From: Hawksworthiomyces lignivorus
Taxonomy: Eukaryota > Ascomycota > Sordariomycetes > Ophiostomatales > Ophiostomataceae
Assembly (NCBI GenBank): GCA_002917075.1
Contig: NTMA01000011.1
Coordinates: forward strand, 531,781 to 595,780
DNA length: 64,000 nucleotides
Direction: 5' to 3'
Positions 24,050 through 38,200 of this stretch are shown here, one piece after another. How positions within the stretch are numbered: position 1 is the stretch's first letter; the number at the start of each line of letters is the position of its first letter. The position numbers and the translations under genes are program-made. The notes under the pieces were generated by a model that saw only the letters and a program-made list of their open reading frames with translations, did not search any database and was not told where the DNA came from.

Positions 24050-25188
24050 CGACCGCAGACATGCTGCCCGTGTTTTTCTCTGTGCTCATCTTCAGACTTA
24101 TCTGCCTCTCATTTCATGATTGCTGTTCCCATTCAATTTCAAAGGCAAGCCAAGCGTGTTTTTCATTTACTTCCAGATACCAATCCTAATTTAGCCCTCC
24201 TTGTATATAAAATAAACTTCTCACTTCATCTTCGGAGCGAGTAACGCTCACATCATTCTCAATTATGCATCTTCACAGGAGCGTCTATGCAAGCCCTACG
24301 TCGCCTCATGTCAATGTAAGCTGCGGTAGGTCGGGAAAATGACTGAATTTGAAACATTGCTTTCATCGAAAACACCCAACGCACAGGGTTTTCGTTGTCA
24401 TCATTCAAGAGAAGAGGATGAACAAAATTAGCAATGTAAGAATTAATTATATATTAGTTTTTAGGTATTCTTCCTGAAAACCGAGATTTCTTTGTTTTTC
24501 AGTTGAGCGCAATTTCCGGGCACGAGCGAGAAAGGGCCGTAAATTAATAACATCCCCGGCATAAGAAATGCAGTGCAATAGAGCTCTTTGTTCTTATATG
24601 AACATCCCGTTCTGAGTTATCGAGGCTGTATATTTTCCTATTTGGTCCATAATACATTTGCTAAGAGTAAATGTAGATAGGATTTGATATTGTTAAAGAT
24701 GGTCGTCCAGTTAACCAAGACGCAAACAAAACAACATAGGACCGGAAAAGGTATGAAAACAAAAATTAATGCAGGCGTATCGATCCACATGAAGATTTGC
24801 AAAAAGAGAAACAGATACGGCCATACATGGAAATTTGGGAAGAGGGAACTCAAGATGGGAGCATATGATTCTAAACGCAAGCCACTTGCAGTTTCAGATG
24901 TTAAGATAGAAAAAACAACAGAAAAAAGATTTGCAGATCCGATGTTGGTGATACTAAAAGAGAACGAGTAAGAGTGTGTGATAAAGCAAGTCTTGCCTAG
25001 ATTATGACAGGCTCTTGAAAGGAGTATTCCAAATTGCTGCTGTAGTTGTGTGACAAGTATTCTTATGCATGTATGGAGTATCCTGCCTGCTTACCCGCAA
25101 CGGAGACAAGACCACTTATTTATGGTGAAGAATGGTGCAAATTTTATACTCTAGTCTGAACAGCTGCTTAACTTGTAAAGCAAAGAGA

Positions 25189-25262
25189 CAAAAAGACAAC
25201 AGTAGGAGTCGATCCCACCGCATCACATCGTGCACAGATTGGCAATCCCTGTTGTCTTTTTG
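25189..25262. repeat. Perfect 14 bp inverted repeat with 46 nt loop
   Basis: CAAAAAGACAACAG at 25189-25202 is exactly complementary to 25249-25262. The loop contains a second possible hairpin with a 5 bp stem and 7 nt loop. It could be a structured RNA, a tiny miniature-element relic or chance. Confidence 0.7.
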
Positions 25263-28200
25263 TGGCAGTGTGATGATCTTGTGTAAATCATCCTTTGGGC
25301 AGTCGATCATGTATAAGCTTGGACTAGCTGAGTGAAGTAATGGTAAGAACTACTGCATCATAAGAGCAATGGAAATGTAGTAAAAAGAGAGGAGGTTTGG
25401 CAAGATGCCACACATTTCCCCCACTCATGCAAGCTCTGTTGTCTACTTCAACGCGGACTCAAACATACCGACCCAGAAGAAGCACATTTCCGGTCTAGAG
25501 GAGCGCGTCGACTTTCGCAATACATCATACTAGTGACGTTCCTCCCATTCGGAGACCAAAAAAAAAAGGCGAGAGCGGAATAAAAAGGTGTGAAAAATGG
25601 TCATGGTACAAGTTGAGTTGCACCTGTGTGTAAAAACATCTCTTTGCTTTTTGTTCACCGCTTGGTGAATGTGTATAATTCTGAATGTACCCTTGGAATG
25701 TTTCAGCCCGCATGTCCCAAGTTCGGAAGGGACCAGAAACAGAAACATAAGCCATTCCACTAGAATCTCAGACGCATCTTAGCTGCTACCCGCAAGAAAC
25801 ACAGCTAAGATCCTAGCAGGCCAATGGCGTGTTGTGTGTTGCCTTTTGGAAATGCAGCAATTTTCCATTGAAGCCTGCAGAATAGCTAAGACAGGATGTA
25901 GATAAGAATGGGGGCGAAGGACAGGAATGAAATTCTCAGCGTTGCGGTGAGGTTACACCGACCTGGAGATGTGCCGGTAACGAGACATTGAAAAATATAC
26001 ACATGGTCTGCTGTCGTTCGATGCTCTGACACATCTACTATCTTTTCTGGTTCTTGCCGTTCATCTGTTGTCGGGCGGGAGAAGAGGCAAAAAAGAGGAG
26101 AAAACAAGGACCAAGCTCCAAAACAAAATGGCTAGATTAGCCAGCTTCACCTGTCCGTTTGAATGCGAGCCGACGGATCTACTGGCCGCCTTCGAGAAGC
26201 ATGGAAGACGCAGACGGCGTGCCAAGAAGATAAAATAAGCGAGCTGGAACGGATCGATCAGGAAATGAAGAGGCAAAAGAGAAACGTTGCGCAAAATACA
26301 CATACAGGCAAATTGAGAACGGAGATGCCGTGCTTCATCACTCTTACGGGCTCTTATCGCTCAAGTATACTTGCTCTTCCTTGCAGGCCAACGTCATGAA
26401 ACGAAGCGTGTTTGGGGGGTCCGGGTTGGAGGGTTAAAACAAACAAGGAGTATTTCGTTCTAGAAAACGAAGGCGCCGGGCTGTTGGTATTTTTTTTCCC
26501 CCTCTCTTACAAGTGGACGGAAAACGGCGAAAAGGTTTGCACTTGACTAGACGATAGCAATCACACATGTGCATACACCCCGGCTTCCAACCTTGTTGGC
26601 GCCATCGTTGGCGATTTTCTTTCTTGGCCAATCTCTCGATGCATCACGCAAGCGCGACGGTCATTCATGTGGTAAATAAATTGTCGATCGCACTATGCGA
26701 TCCTGTGCGAAAGTTGCTTGCAGCGCACACGGCTTGCCCCGTATGCACTCCACAGCAAAAGTGGATGATGCAATATTAGAATAGGGAGGATGCTGTATTG
26801 GTAAAAGGGTTGACGCCAGCATCTATTGGAGATGGGGAAAATGTAAGAGAAAGGTAATCTGCAGCAGAGTTGAGCAATGGTGCCCCAAATAACGAAATTT
26901 AGAGCTTTTATCAGAAGAGCTCGCGGAACCATTGGCGCCGCCTCCCTTCCATGTTCCTGCCCCACCAGGAACTGTTTCTGTTTAGGCCGTCACTCCTTCC
27001 AAAATGGGCAAGTAAGCCACGCGGTTGGGAAATCCCCCTTTTTCGACAGGGCGGAAGCTGCGCTCTGCGCGAGAAAGGGATAGTAGGGCCATACGGAGTA
27101 CATGTCCCAGCGCTGAGAAATTGCGGGTACTTCGAGGTACTCTCAGAGTGTCGCGCGCGACGCCAATGGAGGGCTGTTCTGTTGCGTAGCAAAAACCCCT
27201 TTTTCTTTTCGGATCAGCAAGAGGAAACCGCGACAAAGGACAAAGCCAGCAAGGCCAGCCAATGATGTTGCTTCTCTCCTGACCGCGACTGCCCCTGACA
27301 CCAGAAAACCAACAGGGCTCTATTTCCCCTACAGATGCGCGCAGCAGAACAATTGCAGCATGTTTTATTGCCCCCGAAAAGAAAGCGCTTGCCGTATTTT
27401 GCTGCGAAACTATGGTGTCTGAAGTGCGGTAGGAAGGCGCGGCAGCATTCACAAAAAGAAAGTAGAGGTGGGGACATACCTCGACTGAACATTCTGAAAT
27501 ATTAATACACATCCTCGACATCGTACGTGTGCTCCGTAGGCAAAAGGGGAAATGCGACTTCGATTTCTTATTCTGTGTTTGGGTTGCTTCTTGCATCATG
27601 GTCGAGGCTTCTTATGACTCGCTTTTGCAGGAAAGTATGTATGTCTTGCACGTTTCGCCGCTCCTACTCGCAGGTCGCTTTGACGTAGCATGGACTGCGA
27701 TGGCACATTTCGGTGAGCAGTCCGGCTAGAAGCTACAGGGTTTCCCCCAGCGGATTCGCCACTACCCGACAGCTGGAACAGCTAGAAGAGCTAGAACAAT
27801 TGGAAGACTTGGGTTTTATCACTGCCGGCGGGAATGGATGCAGCCTGTGCACATGGACCAGATAAAGGGGGCTCAGCGATGGCCGGCCTGGCTATCTCGG
27901 CTGCTGCTTCTAACAGGGTCTTTCACAGCGTATTCAAACGTACGCGTCTCCAAGCATGGTCTTGCTCTTGCAACTATTAGAATCGCACAGAGTACTCGTA
28001 CATACACAAACAGACAAAGTCCAAAGTGGAGAACAGTAAAGGAGAGACGGGGAAGGAAATGAACCGAAAGGACACAATCCATACGAGACACTATTGCGGA
28101 GCATTCCGCATCGTATGTGCATTGGTGCTTCTCGACCTCCACACGTATACTTCTTGGTCCGGTGCATGTCAGATAGGGACATTGTCTGCACCTCGCAATT

Positions 28201-28360
28201 GTCCAGTCGAAATCGTCCTCCCCGTCTTGCCAGGCCTCATTGGTCGGTCCCTGGCAGATGGACCGAGGCCACCGAACGGATTTGTGCACTGCATACTCCA
28301 CCGCCTGGGAGAATGCAGGCGATAACAAAGGGAGAGAGGGTGAAGAAGAAAATCTTCTCG

Positions 28361-28394
28361 ACTCACCTGCAGCAGGGACTCACCTGCAGCAGGG
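28361..28394. repeat. Direct tandem duplication of 17 bp
   Basis: The unit ACTCACCTGCAGCAGGG occurs twice, head to tail and without mismatch. Confidence 0.9.
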
Positions 28395-29322
28395 AGGCAT
28401 ATGAGGGCATGCGCATGAGCCAAGATCCCGACACAGGCCAGCAGAGACAGAGACAGAAGAGAGGAGAGCAGAGAAAGGATAAGAAAAAGTCGTCTACGGA
28501 GTATCTGCCCCTGTGTTCTGGAGGCAGCGACTAGCCACTGTCAACAGGGTGTGACCGCTGCCTCGATCCTTTTCTCCCACACTTTTGCTAATCTTTCCTC
28601 CAAGCACCATCCACACCCCCTGGCTCTTTACGACAAAATATACTAGCAACCCTCTCCACTCCCTCCCCACCTTTAATACCTTTTAGACAAGGGGGTTTGG
28701 TCTCTCTGCTTGGTCGAACCCAAGATTGAATTGGTCAAAAAGAGGAAAGGACAGAAAAGTGAGGCCAGTGGACGAAAAGGGGATCCCAAACAGCCATGTC
28801 GGTCAAAGAGAGATTCTGCTTTTGCCTTTGATCCACGATTACGAGCCTTCTTGATGAAGACGAGAGTCTGTACGCAGCAATACGCTGTACTCAAAGCCTT
28901 TCACTGTGGCTTGTCACGTCTTACCGGCTGATTGAAGCCTGCCACGCTTTGTGGTCTCTCCAGAAAAAAAAATCCCACCCCCCCAACAAGCGAAAGAGAC
29001 GATCCGGTTCGGGTGCCGTGTCGACTGCTAAAGTCTCCCTTCAACACATTTTTGCCTTTGTATCGTCCCTACCGTGTGATCAGCTCGATATCTTCTACTG
29101 AGAGGTAGTAGGACGGGGGGCGTGAGTGTACCAAAGACCTCCTACAATAGAAGACAAGAGAGAAAATTAAGACAAGAAGGCGCACGTATGCGAGAAGGAG
29201 GAAGCCCGAGACGATAGTGAGCAACGACTGAGGGCATGTCTGCCCGGACGGACAGCCCGTGAGATCTCCAGCAAATCGATTGCGAATATAGCGACGTCTT
29301 TTCCTGCGCGGAAATTGGAGCG

Positions 29323-32300
29323 ATGCCCTCGCCACATATCATCCTCGCCTCGTCTGCTATTGCTAGTCCTCCTTCGCACGCCGTCTCCAACTCCACCGCC
29401 GCTGCTCCTCTGCCACCCACTCCCTCGCCGATCACCGCTCCTAGCACAGTTCTGGAGTCCATTTCCCAGCCGCGGACCTACTATTACAACGCCCCGTCAG
29501 GCCCATCTCACCTATCTCGCCCATCTCGCCCGACTGTGATCACTGCTGTCTCCTACAACACCAACACTGCCGCCAGCGGCAATCCGCTTCATATCATCTC
29601 GGCGCTCTCAGCCTCTTCCGCCGCCTCCGTCGACGACTTCGACGCGCGCTTCACTGCCTCGCAGCCTCGACGAACTCCTTTCTCTGCTGCCTCCCTACCT
29701 CGTACCTCCTCTCTTCTACCCCCTGTCCGCGTTACTCCTGAGAAGCCGTCAAACTACGCCGCTGCCGCCAATACATCTTTGCCTTTGCAGGACCCGTTTA
29801 GTGCCCAGGCTGTCGCAGCCCCTTTTCACTCCGCCGACCCACCTTCTCGATCTGACTTTGCAGCGACTGCCCCTTCGAAACGCCGACCTTCCCGCTCTAG
29901 CAGCGTTGACATCGCCCAGAGTTCTGTGCGCAGCTTGAATCGCTGGTCGAATTCGACTGAATCGAGCCGCGCTTCCGTCGCCGGCGCCCATCCGTTATTT
30001 CACCGCCACCAACGGTCTGCCAGCTTTAGTCGCCGCTTGAGCGTCGATTCTATCGCGCCGATCCAACCCAACGACTTGGCGCTTTCGGCGGCCCCCATTA
30101 CTGCTGCTGCTGCTTCGGCCGTCGTCTCTGCGCCTCCGGCCCAGCAAACAACACCACGAAAGTTACAGAAGAGCCGCCCGGCGACTGCCAGCTCAGTCTC
30201 GCCCCTCCGAGAATCGCCAACCGCCCGCGCCAACCGCCAGCTGCCTCCCGCTCCCACCCCGTTTCCGCCATTTGAGAGCCTGCCTCCGATTGTTGCCTTA
30301 CCTTCACTTGAGCAAGAGGTTCAGGGCGGGACGGCGTCTCTGTCGAAACGCATGACCCCCCAACAGCGGCGCCCGCACCTCCGGCAACTCAGTTCGGAGG
30401 ACAACTTACAGTCGTTTTATTTTGGTGATGCTCAGCCTGCTTCCTCGTCCATGCTGATGCAAAGGCCTCCGCCCACACAGACAGACAGACAGGAATACTC
30501 AGACTCAACCCTCTCACAAAATCACAACCGACCCGGCGGCGGCGCATCTACCATGAACTACGGCCGCAACTTAGAGCCTGTCCAGGCCTCAAGGGGCTAC
30601 GTGCAAGGCCGGTCCCAAAATGCCAATGGCAGGTCCGATGCCCCAAGGAGCAGGGACCGAGGGAACCGGCCACCCTCGCAAAGAGCCATGCTGTCGCGCG
30701 CTTTAGAAAAAGCCAACACGGCTGTCCAATTAGACGGAGCGGGCAATTTCGAAGGCGCGAGAGAGGCATATATCGAGGCTTGTGCGCTGCTGCATCAAGT
30801 TCTGCTTCGAACGCCTGGCGAAGACGACAAGAAGAAACTGGAAGCAATTGTAAGTAGAATGGACTCTCTATCCCCCAGCTTTCAGCGCAAGCCCTTTCAC
30901 CACCACCCGCAGGAAGTTTGCCCGTTTGACTTGTTGACCATTCTCTATAGAGGGAAACCTACTCATCACGAATACGGGAACTGGACCAACTTGCATTACC
31001 ACAACAGCAAGATACGCGTCCCTTGCCAGAGAGGCCACCAAGCACCAGCACCCGCGGACGGAGTAGCAGCATAGATACTTTTGGAGGCCGGGATAATGGT
31101 GGTGGAGCCTCGGATGAAGAGGAGGCAGAGGAGGAGGCGGTGGTCGAAACTGCCCGAGTGACAAGAATCTACAACGGCAATGACGAGCAAGAGGCAGCTG
31201 AACCGCGCTCTATCCCTAGCTACTCTGTCCCCCTATCGGCGTCATCTCCGGGGCTGCCGCAGTCTTCTTTTATGAACCTGCCGAATGGCTCATCAAAGCA
31301 TGGCTCTTCGCTGCTAAGTGATCAGTACACCCTCCAGTCGTCTTTTTCACGTTCTCCGAGAAGAGATCCTGTAGTACCAAACGGTTTCAACAACGCCACT
31401 CTACAACTACCTGCTACAGAGAGTCAATATATGCCCCCGCCCCTCTCTCCAAGACGGATTGTGCCGTCTCCTAAACCCAACGAAGATATGCAACCAGCGC
31501 AGAGCTACGGTGGTGATGATTCCTCGGCACCAGTGAACCAGTACGGATCTGATCTCCGGCCATCAAGCAGCGCCTCAGGCACTGCACCTGCCCATGGCCA
31601 TACTCGAGGAGCGAGTCATGAATCTGTCTCCTGGCTAGATCCGATTAACGAGTCTGGCAGCTCGGCTGCGTCTTCCCTGCACTCTCGCTCATCGTCCATG
31701 AGAATCCGAAGGAAGCACATTCGCGCCCCCAGCGGTGCGACGGAAGCAGAATTTGATGCGGCCATGGATGACGCCATTGAAGCCGCCTACGACGACGGAT
31801 ACGAACCGATGACTACTGATTTAGTTATACAGGCGCCAAGCAATTTCGAAAGCAATTACGGAAATTACCAGAGCGATGAGGCACAGATATCAGACAGCTT
31901 GAGGAAAGTAGAATTAGCCAAAGAGCGAGTACGTGAGAGCGAACGCGAGGCTCTTGCCTTTGAGCAGCAGCTACGTCTCCGAGATCAATTGCAACAGCAA
32001 CAGGAGGAGCAGAGCCAGGCTGAACCTGACAGACCGACGAACTTCCTTGATGCCGGAGATGACTCTGAAGATGAGGAGCGAATGTTGGAGGAGATGACTA
32101 GCGGCTACGCAATTGAGGATTTCGCACTTGACACGAAGGGCAATCCCAAGCCTCCACCACGGGCCTCAGACTCGAGCGAATTTACGTCGCGAACCTGGCA
32201 TAGTTCTCTGGCTTCGAATCCGCCAACAGCAAACACGGTGCTGTCGACCGTCTCGGAAAACACCGTCGTGCCCCCAAGCCTTTCCAAAGGCGCAACAAAC

Positions 32301-34043
32301 ACCATGCCGCCACCACCCACTCATGCTCTGCCGCAGTTGCCTCAGCCGGCGCGCCCACCTACAGCCCAGAGCCCTGTGAGGGGCGGCAGTGCTCAGAGCG
32401 TGCGAAACAGGCGTCTCTCGGGGCAAAACATGAAGCAGTTAAAGATCGAAACGTCCAACTTCAGTCCTCCCTTTGGTTCACAGCCTCCTGCCACCGCTGC
32501 CAACCCTAGCACTACAGCGCTGTCTGCCTCGGCGGCTATTCCACAACAACCGCGAACAGCCGGATTCTTAGTGCAGCAGCGGCAGGCGCTCTCTGCCGGC
32601 CCTGCCCGTCCAGGTTCCAGCGCCGCCCGACAAGCCCCGACCCCTTCACCCGGTGCGGGGGCTACGATGTTTTTTGGTGCCAGCCCGGTCGAGATGCCGC
32701 CTCCAAATTTCCCGCCGCCCACCCCTCCTATACCACAAGGCACGCCGTTCACCGACGACGGCAGCACCGCCGGCCGCTCCGGCTCGCCGTCCACTGGACG
32801 CCCGCCATTGCGGAAGAATTTCTCGTCTTCAAGCTTGCGGAGCATGCGGAGCCGCAACATGTCCGTGTCGAATTTGGAAGGCGGCTCAGACATTTCTCCC
32901 GGCACGCCGCTAAGCAACCAGTTTATGATGAACTCACGGCTGCCCGAGATGCCGACGCTGCCTACTCCCATCGCCACGACTTTCAAGGAACGAATGAATG
33001 TAGCTGCGAGCGGCGTGGGTGGCCTGCACCTGCTGGAGAGCGACTTCCATTCGCCCAGCACACCCGGGTCTCCGAACCCTATATATTCGGATGCGCCCGT
33101 GCCGCTCGAAGCCTGCCCAACAGACACCATGCTGCGGCCGTTCTGGCTGATGCGCTGCCTGTACCAGACGCTCGTGCATCCCCGTGGTGGCTATCTCAGC
33201 AACAAGCTTTTTATTCCAACCGATGTGTGGAAGGTCAAGGGAGTCAAGCTGCGGTATTTGGACGAGAAGATCTCCAACTGCGATCTGCTCACGGCAGCCC
33301 TTCTGAAGCTGGCGCTTGTTGATACGCTGGACGCAGATGCCGTGCTGGAAGAAATGCAATCTCTCGAAGGCGTGCTGGAACAGGTCCAGACGGCTCTGAC
33401 GCGGAGACTGGGCAGCGAGGTCGGCGTGCAGAGCGCGAGCTCCCTGTTCAAAGACGCCTCGATCGGTGCCGAGAACGAGCAGGGTAGCGGTGCCGTGCCG
33501 CGGACGTCAAGCATATCTGGCAACTCCAGGTCGTTTTCGTGGCGGCGTCTTCGCTCGAAGAACTCGTCAGCAGGGTTAGGCAACAGCTATGCCTCCACGG
33601 GACGAAAAGAAAGCGTCTCAGAGGTCAGCTCCAAGGACGGCGGAACACTACCGTCGCTACCGATGACAACACATCCCACGAGCAGACCGGCTAAGCGGGA
33701 CATCACCTCTGCGCGGTTTGCCGGCCCCAACGCAGCCTACATGGGCGCGCTTGCGCGATTGTTTGACGCCGCGCAATCCATTGGTAAGGAAATCCCTCTC
33801 CACGATTGAATTTTGCATCCCCGCCTCGCACCAGCTAACATGCGTTCCTCACCAGATCAAATCGCCCGACAGGTTGAAGACCCAGGCCTCCGGCACGCAG
33901 ACAAGACGCAAGTCGGCCTGGAGCTCTGCACCAGACATGCAGCCGAGTTTTTCGCATTTTACATTATCCGATTTGTCCTCTCTGACGTGTCTATGCTGCT
34001 TGAGAAATTCATCAAGCGTGGAAGCGAGTGGGTGCTAGCATGA
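29323..34043 (+). CDS. Large MIT-domain protein
   Basis: Exons 29323..30849, 30951..33783 and 33856..34043 give 1,515 residues with frame kept at both introns (donors GTAAGT and GTAAGG). Residues 1-450 are Ser/Pro/Ala-rich and probably disordered. A three-helix MIT domain starts near residue 456 (AMLSRALEKANTAVQLD) and extends across the first intron. MIT domains bind ESCRT-III tails and are found in Vps4 and other trafficking proteins. A second long disordered region contains a Glu/Gln coiled coil (near bases 31910-32010) and many SSS and PPP runs. The last third is folded, with TMLRPFWLMRCLYQTL, several helices and a helical C-terminus. The family matches large fungal MIT proteins of unknown function. 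An endosomal or septal trafficking role is inferred. There is no AAA ATPase domain, so it is not Vps4. Confidence 0.88.
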
Positions 34044-35272
34044 TGATGCCAGCGTGATGATTTCTGTTTTCTGTATTGGTTTTTCCTCGCCTCCTCCTAT
34101 CTATCTTGTCTCATTTGCATCGCTGTTCCTACTTCTTGTACACGCCGCACGACACATTTCCACCACAGCTATAATTGTATATAGTGTTTGCATCCCCCAT
34201 ATCTATACGTATTTTACGCCACCAGCCGCCGCCACGCCCTTATATAATTCCCATCGTTTTGGTTATTTTTTTTTGTTTTGTTACGAGAGTGAGACTAGAA
34301 TGCAGCGGAGAGAGAAAGCTGTCACGTCGCCGTGATAGACGCTGTGCTGCCTTTTATTTACGCTGACCGTTTGAAGCTTGTTGCATGCAAGGCGTACGGC
34401 GAAATACATTCATTCATATGCTTCCTGCAATAGCAGCGTAGAAAGAATATTTGAGACAAATCGTGAACTGGACTGTTTTCAATCTCGGCATCATTTATTT
34501 CCGAAGATTCTCATTTGAAGATCTCTGTTATTTGATAAATCATCGAAGGTGTATTTCTTAGCCCCAAATATGACGCTGCCAGGTGGGCGTAGTGCGATAA
34601 GCCTCCAAGAGCTGGCCCCTTTTCAGGCCAAGGCCACGCGTGACGTCTGGAGAAAAAGCGCTAATATGCAACGATCCACGACCGTCCAGCTTAGTCGTCC
34701 TGTGTCTCGTTCTTTTTGCTTCTGGATGCGTCGGGCTACTTGAGTAGGGTCACTTTGTGACACACAGCCTAGATGACAAGAACGCAGGCTGGTCGCCCTC
34801 AAAAGTATTTTCTCGAAGGTAATGATTACATACTCTGTACAGTGCAACGCAATTATATTTAGCGTTCTGAGTAAATGCTACGATGGATGCTGTGCCGGTG
34901 TGCACGAAACATGCCCTCCCAGTTACTTCTATTGGATTGATTGGGTTTGCTTGAACAAACTTGAGTTGCCCCTTTAGATTATGGGCGCCTAATATGCTTG
35001 TTGGTCTCCTGCTTCTACGATCGAAATGCCCAATCACGATGTTTCATCCTAAAATCCGCCTTGAATTGCAGCGAGGCTGAGCACCAATCTCAGCGCGGTG
35101 CTCATGTTTGCCATGCGGTTTTGTTTCCATCTCACCTCCTACTGCTATTTCGACCCGAATCTTTTCTCAGTTTTGCTGTAACCCAGCGGTCTCCTATTTC
35201 TTCTGTTTTTCTCTCTAGCGTCTTCTTATTCCGTCTTGGGAAAATATATCTTTCTGTGACGCTAAATGAGGC
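34044..35272. other. Intergenic between MIT and STAND genes
   Basis: No supportable gene. One minus-strand frame near 34750-35037 reads somewhat protein-like but has no start, splice signals or family that I can name. The part next to 35272 is pyrimidine-rich, as expected of a promoter. Confidence 0.45.
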
Positions 35273-38200
35273 ATGGCTGAGGTTTTGGGTCTTGGTGCTA
35301 GCATTATCGCAGTCATTCAGCTATCCGACAGAGTGGTGACCCTATGCAACTGGTATATTTCGACCGCCAGAGATGCACCGCGAGATGTTCAGCACATGCT
35401 TGTCGAGGTGTCGATGCTCAAAGCCATCTTTGAAGTCTTGGATACCGTTGTCAGAAACGCAGGCAGTGCCGGACTGGCTGTCAAACTTGGCGGAGAACAC
35501 GGAACGTTAGAAAGCTGCCGAAAATGTTTAGAGGAGCTGGAGAGCTTCTTTCCACAGGTGAATCCCGATGATCTAGCCGGCACTTCAAACAAAGCTCGCA
35601 GAAAACTCGTCAACAGCCTTGCGTGGCCGTTTCGGCGAGAGAAAGCAGCGAAACTCTTGGAAGAACTTACACAGCATAAAACCACCATTACGTTGGCATT
35701 ATCAACTGACTCTTAGTATGCTGCCTTTTGTTTTCACGCCAACTTGTATTTTATTCTCTGCGAGCGAGATACTGACGGTTCCCCACAGTTCGGAGACGAA
35801 AGAAATCAAACAGTCTGTATTGAAGCTGGACGATACTTTGTCACGTAGGTAATAACCTGTGATTTACGTTTATTCTTCTTGCTTTGCTCTTTCTTTCTTT
35901 CGATTTCTTTACTGGCGCGTTACCCTTGTTTTACTGTAGCCGCGGTTAAAGCTCAATACCTAATGCTGTCCACTCGATACACAGAACAGGAACGTCGCGA
36001 GTTTTTCAAGTGGCTCCAGAAAGGAATCGATGACAGCCATGATTTTCATAGCCAGTGGCAGGCGGCCCGAGAGAAGGACACGTGCGAATGGATTCTTGGC
36101 ACAGAACAATGGAGGGACTGGTTTCTTGATCGCAAAGAAGACTCTCGTTTCCTCTGGGTCAATGGCATTCCGGGTGCTGGAAAAACAGTGTTAACGTCGT
36201 TCGTCATCGACACACTCAGCAATCACTGTTCCAGCAGCCAAGGTAAGAAGGCAGTTGTTTATTACTACTGCTATTATCTGCACAACCGGGATGAGGGCAG
36301 GCCTTTTCTGCAATCCGTTCTGAGCCAGCTCTGTCGTCAGCTGCGCTCTATTCCAGCTATCCTCTACGAAGCTTTCTATAGCGATACCCGCTTAAGCATC
36401 TCGACCTTGCTCGATGGGCTGGAAGAATGCTTACCGCAGCTAGATGAGGTGTTTATCGCGGTTGATGCTCTGGATGAAAGCCAGCCGCGCAAAGAGATGT
36501 TTTACATCCTTGAGACGCTTGCAACAGACGATCGTTTTCGAAAATTACGTTTTATGGCGTCGAGCCGCTGTCTCAAAGACATCGAAGATGTGCTAGAGCC
36601 CTTTGCAAAGCAGCTAACTATGGGAATGAGTGACGTTGAGAAAGACATTTTTCAGCTTGTCAATTCCACCTTGAGCAAGCCGGAATTCTCGTGGTGGCCA
36701 CCTAGTCTACGAGAAGAGGTCACTACAACACTGTGCCATAAGGCAGAGGGAATGCGAGTATTGTCATTTTCGCATCAGAGCATATTTCGATCGGCCCGGG
36801 AGGAGCCAGTTACTAACCGTTTGAATGATAGGTTTCGCTGGGCAGCTTGCCAACTTGATCTTCTGCGCCGGATGACTTCTCCTGATCAAATTAGGCAGTG
36901 TCTTGATGAGCTTCCAAAGACGCTTGAGGAAATCTATGAGCGGATCTTGGAAACCCTCTTTGAGCAACAGCGTGCTTTCGTCTTCAACACACTGGCGCTG
37001 GTCTACATACACAACGAAATTTTTTTCACCTACCCTTTCGAATCCAAAATGCTCGAGTTCACCTCAAAGCTCCCTCTACTTAACGACATCGGCTTACCTA
37101 ACAACGAGGACATCTATCCCGATTCGGATTCAGTACGCACTATGTGCGGCTGCTTTCTAGCTCATCGCACCTCCGAACGCGAAGACAGGATAGTTTTAGC
37201 GCACAGGACCGTTTTCGAATTTTTTGAACCCAAGTTCATAACTATGGTTCGCCATAACTGTTCCTTGACCCACGCCTTCATAAGGTTGTTGTGTATAAGG
37301 GGAGTTTCGGCCAAAGCCAGCAACGGAGAACCCGACAGCTTTACTCGCTATCTGGACAATTCCCTAGACTTTATTATCCAAATGGGTGATTTATACGCAA
37401 AAAGCTCCGAGCTTGTAGAGCATATTTTTATGTATTTAGACGTGGAGGCCCGTCATGCATTATGTATGCCGCTACCGAACACGGATGCGCCGCCATCGGC
37501 CTCGAATGAGGCCGACGAGGAAGAGTGCTACCAGCAAGCTGATACTAGAAAATTAGTCAGTTTCGCCATTTTTGCGCGTCTTGTTTTTCACGGCTCATAC
37601 TTCACGATAGCCGCACTCGGGGAGACCTTGGACGTGGAGGCTTTTTTACAGCCGAACAAGGAACTCTCCAACCATGAAACAAAGTTGATCTCCAATGCAT
37701 TTTCTTCGCACTGGCTCCTGAAAAAAATTTGCCCATACGTTACCAGCTGCGCCACGGGATTGGAAATTTTGTGCCGCGCCGCAGAGGCTAGGGCCGGATT
37801 TGATTCCGATATCGATTTAATTATCAGCGTGATGGCGTGCCACGACCATCGTCGCACATGTAGCGGGTCGTGCGTTGTTGCTGACGTCCTCTGCTTGCTA
37901 TACGACAGGGATTGGTACACCATGATCCTCTTTGCTATTATGCGGCTCGACTACGAAGGTCTGGAAGCTCTCTTGGAGCGCATGCCTCGTCAGTCGATGC
38001 TCCGAACGTGTGATTCCAGAATAATCAATCACCTGGAATTTTTCTACGAATTGAACCCGTGCTTTCGTCAAAGAACCAAAAGCGTAATAGACTTTGATAA
38101 CGCAAACGCATTCGAACTTGCTTATTATTTTTCGGAGCAGACCGGATCCGACACAAAAGAGTTTGCGATCCTAGAACGAATTAAGAAGCTCCTTGTCAAC

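Larger units (their letters stand above)
24050..29322. other. 5.3 kb interval without a recognised gene
   Basis: No open frame here has domain resemblance, and none can be joined to another by good splice sites. It includes one strong hairpin (25189..25262) and a short tandem duplication (28361..28394). The last several hundred bases are pyrimidine-rich and probably belong to the promoter and 5' UTR of the MIT-domain gene. Confidence 0.45.

Noticed and set aside
24684..24971. 95-codon Lys-rich frame
   Set aside because: No family, no start context and a low-complexity AT-rich origin.
25189..25262. tRNA-like fold of the hairpin on the minus strand
   Set aside because: The T-loop would be ATCGACT instead of TTCRANY, there is no A box, and the total is about 62 nt. 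It does not meet nuclear tRNA rules.
28361..28394. CRISPR-like direct repeats
   Set aside because: Only two adjoining copies without spacers, in a fungal nuclear sequence.
34750..35037. Minus-strand frame that reads somewhat protein-like
   Set aside because: No start codon, splice partner or family could be found.
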